This document shows, piece by piece, positions 58,101 through 64,000 of a stretch of DNA of 64,000 nucleotides. This DNA comes from Druceiella hillmani (taxonomy: Eukaryota > Arthropoda > Insecta > Lepidoptera > Hepialidae). Both the position numbers and the translations under genes were made by a program. The notes below the pieces were generated by a model, which was not told where the DNA came from, ran no database searches, and saw nothing but the letters and a program-made list of their open reading frames with translations. Location of the stretch: positions 2,081,001 to 2,145,000 of the forward strand of contig JAYKKI010000075.1 in the NCBI GenBank assembly GCA_039881145.1, read 5' to 3'. Each line of letters starts with the position of its first letter. The first letter of the stretch is position 1.

Positions 58101-61100
58101 TTTTCACAATAAAGTATATGTAAACGCACAGATCTGTATATTTTAAATGGTTCCTTGGATAATATTAATTTATATTCTTGTAAAGCAGGGATTAGATGAA
58201 GAAATATAATTTTTATATAATTAAATACTGATGATTAAAGAAAATACTAGTCATTATCATTTTTAATGTGCTAAAAACCAGTTTTTCCTAATAACAACTG
58301 AAGACAGGCAACAATGTACGAGGGGCGTTCAATGTATACTCTGTATCGGCATGATTTGCTAATGATGCGGGTAATTTTATAATTTGTACAGATAACGACA
58401 CTATTCGAGGGTATATATAGCAAATTTCATATAACTGTTACCATTAGTTTTCTAGTAATCAAATAAACCACGGCTATAATGAATGACGCGACAATGATTA
58501 AGAAAATTGGGCACCGTGCGGTTATTAAATTCCTTACTAAACAAGGAAAATCTCAAAAAAATGTTCACGAAGAAATGGTGGCCGTTTATAAAGACTCTGC
58601 ACCTTCATTATCTACTGTACAAAAGTGGTCAAGTGAATTTAAAAGAGGCAGAAAGAGTATTGAAGACGACCCTCACTCGGGCGGGCTGGTTAGTGCCACT
58701 ACCGACGAAAATGTGAAAATAGTGGAAAAGCTTGTATTGGAGGATGCATCTCACGAATGCTCGCGGCCCCTCAGAAACAAATGTGGATTGAATGTTGTAG
58801 GGAGATTTTAGAGCTCTATGGTGATGAACCAGCCAAGATTTTCGACAAAATGGTAACAGGAGATGAAACGTGGGTTCATCACTATGATAAAACAGAAAGA
58901 AACAAGAGTCCATGCAGTGGCACAAAAAGGGTGCTGACCATCCAAAGAAATTTAAAGTCACTCCATTCATCCAGACCGGAAAAATCATGGCCACAGTATT
59001 TTGGGACTTAAAAGGAATTTTATCGATCGAGTACACAAAAAGAGGTGAAACCATAAACGCAGCATCTTACACGACCACCTTACGTAATTTAAGAGAACCA
59101 ATTAAAGAATAAAGATGAGGAAAACTGAGTGCAGGCGTGATGCTTCTTCATGACGATTCACCTGTTCACACGGCACGTCTTTCCAAGGCTGCAGTACAAG
59201 ACTGTGGTTTCGAAGAGATTAACCACCCACCGTACAGCCCGGACTTAGCCCCCAGTGACAACTTTTTATTCCCCAATTTGAAAAAAAAGCTTTGTGGAAA
59301 GCGATTTTCCGACGATGAAGAGCTCAAGGTAGTGATAAATGATCATTTTTTAGACAAGGAGGAGAGCTATTTTTTACAGAACATTGAAAAGCTAGTTTCA
59401 AGATGTGTTAAGTGTATTGATGTATTGGGGGATTATATTGAGAAATAAAAAATATTTTAAAAATTTGTGTGTTTTTCTTCCTGTCAATACCGAGAATACA
59501 TTGAACGCCCCTTGTACAACCACACACGGCACAACAGATCATGTCAAATTGTAGGTACTATAAGGGGTAATTCTTTACCATAATCCATATACACTGTTGT
59601 GACATCACTTTTGTTTTTAAAAAATTGTTTACGAGACAAAAAAATATTCTCTTCAAGCAATAATTGTCTTCAAAGAATTCTTCAATTACCTTTACAATAA
59701 AAGAATAAACCCTAAAACTTACAGTGCCTAATTCTCGATGATCTCTCACTTTTCACGAACCAAAAGCAAAAAAAAACATTCTACTTATCCAATGAAATGT
59801 TTTTCTTTGATTTTCAATTTAATTTTTATTATTTTGTAATCAATATACGTCTTTAGAATATAATTAAAATCTCTTTTGCTTGATATTGCAATCATTCTCA
59901 TTTTAACTCAAAACAGTTGACTAAAGATGTTAAAGCCATAATTAGGTTTATTTATTTGAATATATTTGGAAAATAAAAAGGGATGAAAGTAGTTAACTGC
60001 ACTTACTTGATTCACTTGGAATGAGAGCGGCTCATTTTTTTCCAATACCTTATAATGCATACTTTGATTTATCATCTCAGTCACAGAAGATAACCAATGG
60101 ATAAATTCTAAACTCGGTTCAGAACTGGCTACATTACTGTTCAAACTGATATTCCCAACCAAAACACTTTCGCCTACGGCAACATTTTCGCCCAATGTCT
60201 TGTTGACATTTCTCTTATTACAGTGTTTGGAATTAATTGGTTTAGATAAACTCTTAACCGGACATTTCTTTTGCAAATTAGATTTACTACTTAATATGCT
60301 GTTACCATTGAGAAATAAAGATTTATCGTTATAAATTTCATCTATGATATCATTTGAAATGACAACGTTTGAAGATTCTACTGAAATTTGGTTATCAGTA
60401 TTTACATCAATTTCTTCGCTCAATTCATTACACTCGTCCATTGTTATAATTTTAATATCATCATTTTCATTATATAAATCAGTGTTATTTCCTATTTTGT
60501 CCACTTGTATATCCAGTACTTTAATTGGTGAATTCTCTAAACTGTTCAAAATACCCGAATCGCTTATTGGTAGCACCGCTGTATCGTCATTCAAATCTAT
60601 TTCGGTTACCTCGTAACAAGTGGGAGACTCGTTTTCATTATTGACATTTTCATTGGACATGGACAGATTGGAATTTGAGACTACAAAATTAAAATTTGAC
60701 ACCATGTCTTGGGTGTCCCTATCAGAACATGCAAAGCTCCAATCTATTGGATTATTTTGTTGCAAATTTAAATCTGACTGCAATTCTATCACGGAAGTTC
60801 TGTTGCTAGTCAATTTTATAACGTGATTCTCTGTCGAATTCAATAAATTATCTTTAAGTAATAAATTATCTGATAGTTCGACGAAAATTCCATTATTAGA
60901 TGGACATAATGAAAAATAGTTGTTCACTGCAGAATCTTGAGATATGTCTTCGTAAGTCAGATTCGACAGAGTTATATATTTGCTAAATTCACTAGAAAGT
61001 TCTGCATTCGATGCGAAGGCAGCTATGCAGGCATAATAGTGCCAGCAATGTTTCGATACGATTTCATCATATGTTCCCTTGTTATTTGAGTTATCTTTTT

Positions 61101-61144
61101 TACAATTCTTCTGTTTTCTACGTTTCGTACATGAACAGCTGTAC
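54832..61144 (-). CDS. C2orf42: C2orf42 homolog, three 3' exons (5' part not seen)
   Basis: Three minus-strand exons join in frame into 535 residues that match the C-terminal part of vertebrate C2orf42, a conserved protein of unknown function. The match is in order: YSCSCTKRRKQ and HYYACIAAFAS; then FIHWLSSVTEMINQSMHYKV; CGSSKKRMPNETTRF and PFGTFTKFTWIISNVFHLKQ; PLNLTRRFMQNQDGTF; and finally LKVGHTEENQEKATPFFIEW and IPDILPITKTGELRLVFEFG. Between the first and second blocks lies a poorly conserved stretch rich in Asn, Ser, Asp and Glu. The N-terminal part, which in the vertebrate protein has a putative treble-clef zinc finger, should be encoded upstream of 61144, probably outside the window. 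A mariner element and a Tigger fragment sit in the introns. The reading frame is intact throughout, which argues for a live gene. Confidence 0.88.
55132..57720 (-). other. Intron between the last two C2orf42-homolog exons
   Basis: GT-AG intron of 2.6 kb, AT-rich, containing the Tigger-derived segment at 56351-56682. Nothing else recognised. Confidence 0.65.
56351..56682 (-). mobile_element. Tigger/pogo transposase fragment, inverted relative to 62442-62788
   Basis: On the minus strand this segment matches 62442-62788 at high identity. It ends in the part that encodes the second catalytic aspartate region of a pogo/Tigger transposase; the frame reading through GACAATTGTCCAGCTCATCC gives DNCPAHP with stops nearby. 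No terminal repeats are visible, and both copies start at about the same point. Confidence 0.7.
57721..57891 (-). CDS. C2orf42: C2orf42 homolog, penultimate exon
   Basis: Acceptor CCTTTTAG precedes 57891 and donor GTAAGT follows 57721 on the minus strand, phase 0 at both ends. Codes 57 residues, KLFDCFCDRLSCGSSKKRM to QIFETPL, closely matching the vertebrate GSAKKRLPN...GTFSKYTW region. Confidence 0.92.
57892..60006 (-). other. C2orf42-homolog intron holding a mariner element
   Basis: GT-AG intron of 2.1 kb. More than half of it is the mariner copy at 58319-59514; the rest is AT-rich with no recognised feature. Confidence 0.7.
58319..59514 (+). mobile_element. Mariner transposon (DD34D) with near-complete but broken transposase
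   Basis: Terminal inverted repeats share AGGGGCGTTCAATGTAT, and TA flanks both ends (58317-58318, 59515-59516). The transposase starts near 58479 with MNDATMIKKIGHRAVIKFL. It keeps a helix-turn-helix (SLSTVQKWSSEFKRGRKSIE), then TGDETWVHHYDKTE (first catalytic Asp), LLHDDSPVHTA (second) and YSPDLAPSDNFLFPNLKKKL (third). The last two aspartates are separated by 34 residues, the mariner spacing. The coding region is interrupted by frameshifts, a stop after REPIKE and a deletion near 58760, where residues between the two N-terminal motifs are missing. It is therefore non-autonomous now, although its ends are well preserved. It lies antisense in a C2orf42-homolog intron. Confidence 0.93.
60007..61144 (-). 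CDS. C2orf42: C2orf42 homolog, large internal exon
   Basis: Acceptor TTTTAACAG precedes 61144 and donor GTAAGT follows 60007 on the minus strand. The 1138 bases code 379 residues plus one base that completes a codon from the missing upstream exon. The exon starts (g)YSCSCTKRRKQKNCK, a Cys-rich segment, then HCWHYYACIAAFASNAELSS. A long Asn/Asp/Ser/Glu-rich region follows without recognised domains. It ends with the conserved EFIHWLSSVTEMINQSMHY and NEPLSFQVNQ. No stop occurs in frame, and the low-complexity middle explains why the vertebrate match is confined to the two ends. Confidence 0.87.
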
Positions 61145-61484
61145 CTGTTAAAATTATAGTTATTGAAAAAATTGATAATACATTTTAGATATCTAAGCAG
61201 TTACTTTCAAAATTAAGTTTTAGCTGAAGTAAGACTTCTTTTAATCAGTCCTGTCTTATATAACTTCTATTTATAATATATAACATTTTAAATAATATTT
61301 AGTACCACATAAATTTTATTTATGTAGTACTAAATATTAAATCAAGTTATATTTATGCAACATTAAAATTAATAGAACATGTTTTGAATAGTAAAGTCTC
61401 ACCATAGAGGGTTCTAGTTTATCATTTTGCTATGTAATTCTATTGAATATATTTGGCGTTAATTTTATGGAAATTCATTATGCA

Positions 61485-61576
61485 CAATTAAATGAAACTA
61501 CGTGATGTAGTATTATTTCTACTTTCTTTAAGTTCTTTACCACAACCTAGGTTTTGTTGTATTACAACATTTCAGG
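61485..61576 (-). repeat. Single arm of the fold-back/hammerhead-like repeat
   Basis: CAATTAAATGAAACTACGTG to GTTTTGTTGTATTACAACAT, matching the right arm of 62011-62204 closely in reverse complement. Its catalytic-core-like bases are altered (CTGAAATG, AAAAC), so it would not be an active ribozyme. Confidence 0.8.
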
Positions 61577-62010
61577 CCCATATATATAAGCATTAATTTT
61601 GTTTAAATAATATAAGCATTAATTTTGAAATGCAGATCGCTCATCGAATGCCCAATCTTAACCCGGTGTCCGACACAGACTTGGTTTTGGGTTTAAATCA
61701 TTTTAATTGTAAATGTACCCAAAATTGTTTCAGATTTTTTAAATACGTCATTCTAATATTGGAAGAGAGGGTACCATAACATATTAATTCGAAACTTAAT
61801 GATAATTTTCAAAAATGGAATTTTATGGACTTCATTAATTTTTGGATAATTTTCAATAATGGAATGAATAAAAAAATAACTAATTTTCATATATAGAACC
61901 TCAACTTATATTTAAAAGAATTTTCCAATAGTGCACCATTCGACGGGGGTATACAAAAAGTGTTAGTAAGCCCCATTTAAAATTATTAATTTTAATATAT
62001 AAATTTTCAC

Positions 62011-62204
62011 AATTAAATGAAACTACATGATGTAGTATTATTTCTACTTCTTCTCTTTACCACGACCTAGGTTTCGTTGTATTACAAAGCAAAGAATCTT
62101 TGTTAATAGCCCATCTGAAGATGTTGTAATACAACGAAACCTAGGTTGTGGTAAAGAACTAAAAGAAAGTAGAAATAATACTACATCACGTAGTTTCATT
62201 TAAT
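62011..62204. mobile_element. Small fold-back element with about 80-bp inverted arms
   Basis: Left arm 62011-62087 and right arm 62124-62204 are reverse complements with few mismatches, beginning AATTAAATGAAACTAC at both ends. The 36-base spacer plus the start of the right arm contain a hammerhead-ribozyme-like sequence (62111-62151). Single arms of the same sequence occur at 48451-48540 and 61485-61576. This fits a small non-autonomous element or a tail-to-tail insertion of two copies. No coding capacity. Confidence 0.75.
62111..62151 (+). ncRNA. Hammerhead-ribozyme-like fold (type I, short stem III)
   Basis: Reading the plus strand: CCAT (helix I) is followed by CTGAAGA, which matches the conserved CUGANGA core. 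Then comes one extra T, then GTTGT-AAT-ACAAC (a perfect 5-bp helix II). GAA follows, then ACC-TA-GGT (a 3-bp helix III), T (position 17) and GTGG, which pairs back to CCAT with one G-T wobble. The extra T between the core and helix II departs from consensus and may abolish activity. The very short helix III is as in hammerheads of Penelope-like elements and retrozymes. Confidence 0.4.
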
Positions 62205-62441
62205 TATATAATTCTAAAAAAAAGTATACCTCTAATATGTAAAAACAAACAATTTTAGAAATAGAGTGGATTTCGTTTTTAACGACCTCTTGTCTTATGA
62301 TCTTCCAGTTATTGCTATGTATGTCCTTTGAATTTAAAATATAATTTAATAATATTTTTTTCGGCTATAGCAAATACATATAGAAAGACAACTTCCGGTA
62401 TGGTGAGTGGTTTGAATGAGTAAGTTGAGATGAAATCCCAT

Positions 62442-63400
62442 GCAGATATTGTGACCGGGTCGAGTCGGAAATGAAACACAAAAGATTCATTCAATAAGCT
62501 TCTTATCTTTATTTCTTAAGATTACGTAGTAGGAGTAGGTATAGATTTTTCAAATCACGAAGGTTTCTTTTCGATGTGGAAAAACTGCACTGAAATATTG
62601 AAGTGTTTTAATCAAACTGATTACGAAGTGAATAAAAAAGCCTAGATGACATCAGAAGTTCTTAAAATTTTTTTAAATAAATAGGATTCTGAACTAAGAA
62701 GTAATAAGATCGTTTTATTTATTGACAATTGGCCCAGCTTATCCTAAAATTGAGTATATGACCAATATAAAACTTGCACTTTTAACACGAAACATCACGT
62801 CAATGATTCAGCCTATTGATCAACGGACATTTAACACCATTAAAAGCCATTATAGTAAGATTTTAGTACATAAAATGGTAGATTATAATGAAAAGAATAC
62901 TGCACCATTTTCCATTAATTTTCTGAATGCCAATGAAAAGATTAGGACAGCGAGGGAAAAAGTCACACCGGATATAATAAAACAAATGTTTTTCTCATGT
63001 AGGGTTCTGTAAATCTTTGGTTACTACAACAATGTTTTAGGTTTTGTTGATGAATTTGACAAAATACCATCGGCACAACTGGCTACAATATCTTCATTGA
63101 GCATTGCCTTTTGTTAATATTGGCTATCAAGTAGTCACTACTAGTGACCTGAATGATAGTGAAATTATTGAATGGGTATTCCGCCAATTATGCCACAAAA
63201 TGAGGAAGATAAAAAAGAAGACGAAAAAGTGCTTCCTACAACTGAGAGTGCTTTGAATGGTTTAGCAGTATTGATATTGTTCATTTTGCAAAAAGCAAAA
63301 AGATTTAGACATTAGACAGCTTATAAACAGTGAATAGACTATACAATGTACGTGACTACAGGAAAAGAAAATGAATCAGAAAATATTACACATTTCTTTA
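62442..63400 (+). mobile_element. Tigger/pogo-like transposase remnant (C-terminal half)
   Basis: After the 335-base segment shared with 56351-56682, an open frame at 62722-63012 encodes NIKLALLTRNITSMIQPIDQ, the classic pogo/Tigger sequence after the second catalytic aspartate. It continues to EKVTPDIIKQMFFSCR. A one-base insertion at GACAATTGGCCCAGC breaks the DNCPAHP motif. Beyond the stop, VDEFDKIPSAQLATISS and NIGYQVVTTSDLNDSEIIEW still resemble the C-terminus of such transposases. No terminal repeats were found, so both ends are approximate. Confidence 0.78.
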
Positions 63401-64000
63401 AAACATCATTGTAAAAATAATACATTCGTAAATTTTCTTTAAAATGTGTTCAAATAAAATGCACACACTGATAAACTGTTTATTATTTATTCCTTCATTT
63501 CTTGTGTTACGATTTCCAGATAAAACAAACTTAATATTGGCATTCCCATCATGGGCGTTATAACAGAAATCCACTGTAGTTTATTGGATTCTAATGAGAA
63601 TTACGTATATATTGCCTTAAAATTTGATAAAAGTAATAAAAATTGTAGTTATAGAGCCAAATTTTATGAAAGTTTGTTTTATATGATTTTAAATTTGTAA
63701 TAATTAATAGTAATTTTTGATTATTATTGATATTTTAAAACTAAATCAAAAATAAATATTATTGCTGTTAATTTAAAAAAAAATTCTGATAATACTCTCA
63801 CAAGAATTTCGTTTTTTTTAAATTAATTAAACATAGACAATTTTATTACTTTTTTCATTCCCTGGTCAAAGTGATGAAACTTCAGTGTGTCTAATACTTA
63901 AGTGTGTCCTATTCATGAGTCACTAAATTTATAGGTCAAATCAACTGTGAAACATTGGCCCAGCTACAAATAAATAATCTTACTGAAAGAGACTTAAGTA

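Larger units (their letters stand above)
61145..64000. other. Upstream intron or flank of the C2orf42 homolog
   Basis: I could not find the N-terminal exons of the C2orf42 homolog here. The region holds the fold-back repeats at 61485-62204, a Tigger remnant at 62442-63400 and AT-rich DNA. A short near-palindrome with AGTAC(C)ACATAAAT arms lies at 61295-61337. Confidence 0.55.

Noticed and set aside
61145..64000. Search for the N-terminal (zinc-finger) exons of the C2orf42 homolog
   Set aside because: No minus-strand segment with the expected Cys pattern or similarity could be seen, so none is annotated; they are likely beyond the window.

Overview
The window is a stretch of AT-rich nuclear DNA from an insect, most likely a moth or butterfly. 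The gene models have GT-AG introns, and the introns and intergenic DNA are full of decayed transposons. The order is inferred mainly from copies of two dispersed repeat families that open with GGTTCCGTA, run into CTGTCTGTCC, and (in the full copy) close with a segment like GAGTCCGATTTGCACTTGG. I know these as very common in lepidopteran genomes. There is no sign of prokaryotic or organellar DNA, and I saw no tRNA, rRNA or CRISPR array.

Three protein genes are supported. (1) At the left, on the minus strand, is a single-exon thiol dioxygenase of the ADO family (1219-2067). (2) The centre is one complete 11-exon gene on the plus strand (9170-41027). Its exons join without a frame error into a 670-residue SPX-EXS phosphate exporter of the XPR1 family. 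(3) At the right, on the minus strand, are the last three exons (61144-54832) of the insect homolog of human C2orf42, a conserved protein of unknown function. Its 5' exons are not visible and probably lie beyond the window. The three genes are functionally unrelated and share no obvious regulation.

The rest is repeat-derived or unassigned. A badly decayed jockey/CR1-like LINE lies at about 4354-7420 (minus), and a 3' fragment of the same family at 49025-49436 sits between two roughly 75-bp direct repeats. Tc1/mariner-superfamily DNA transposons with recognisable ends are at 16554-17440 (Tigger/pogo type), 33874-35102 and 58319-59514. There is a relic at 50177-50990, a TA-flanked MITE at 33173-33575, and two inverted copies of a Tigger transposase segment at 56351-56682 and 62442-62788. 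Minisatellites with 49-, 43- and 32-bp units, several (TA)n tracts, a CA-rich island and several perfect or near-perfect palindromes lie in the XPR1 introns.

I found no convincing new multi-gene system. The observations most worth checking are a hammerhead-ribozyme-like fold in a small fold-back element (62111-62151), the unusually long duplication around the LINE fragment, the near-perfect palindromes, and the C2orf42 homolog. All splice sites were read by eye from reading frame, GT-AG signals and family similarity, without transcript data.
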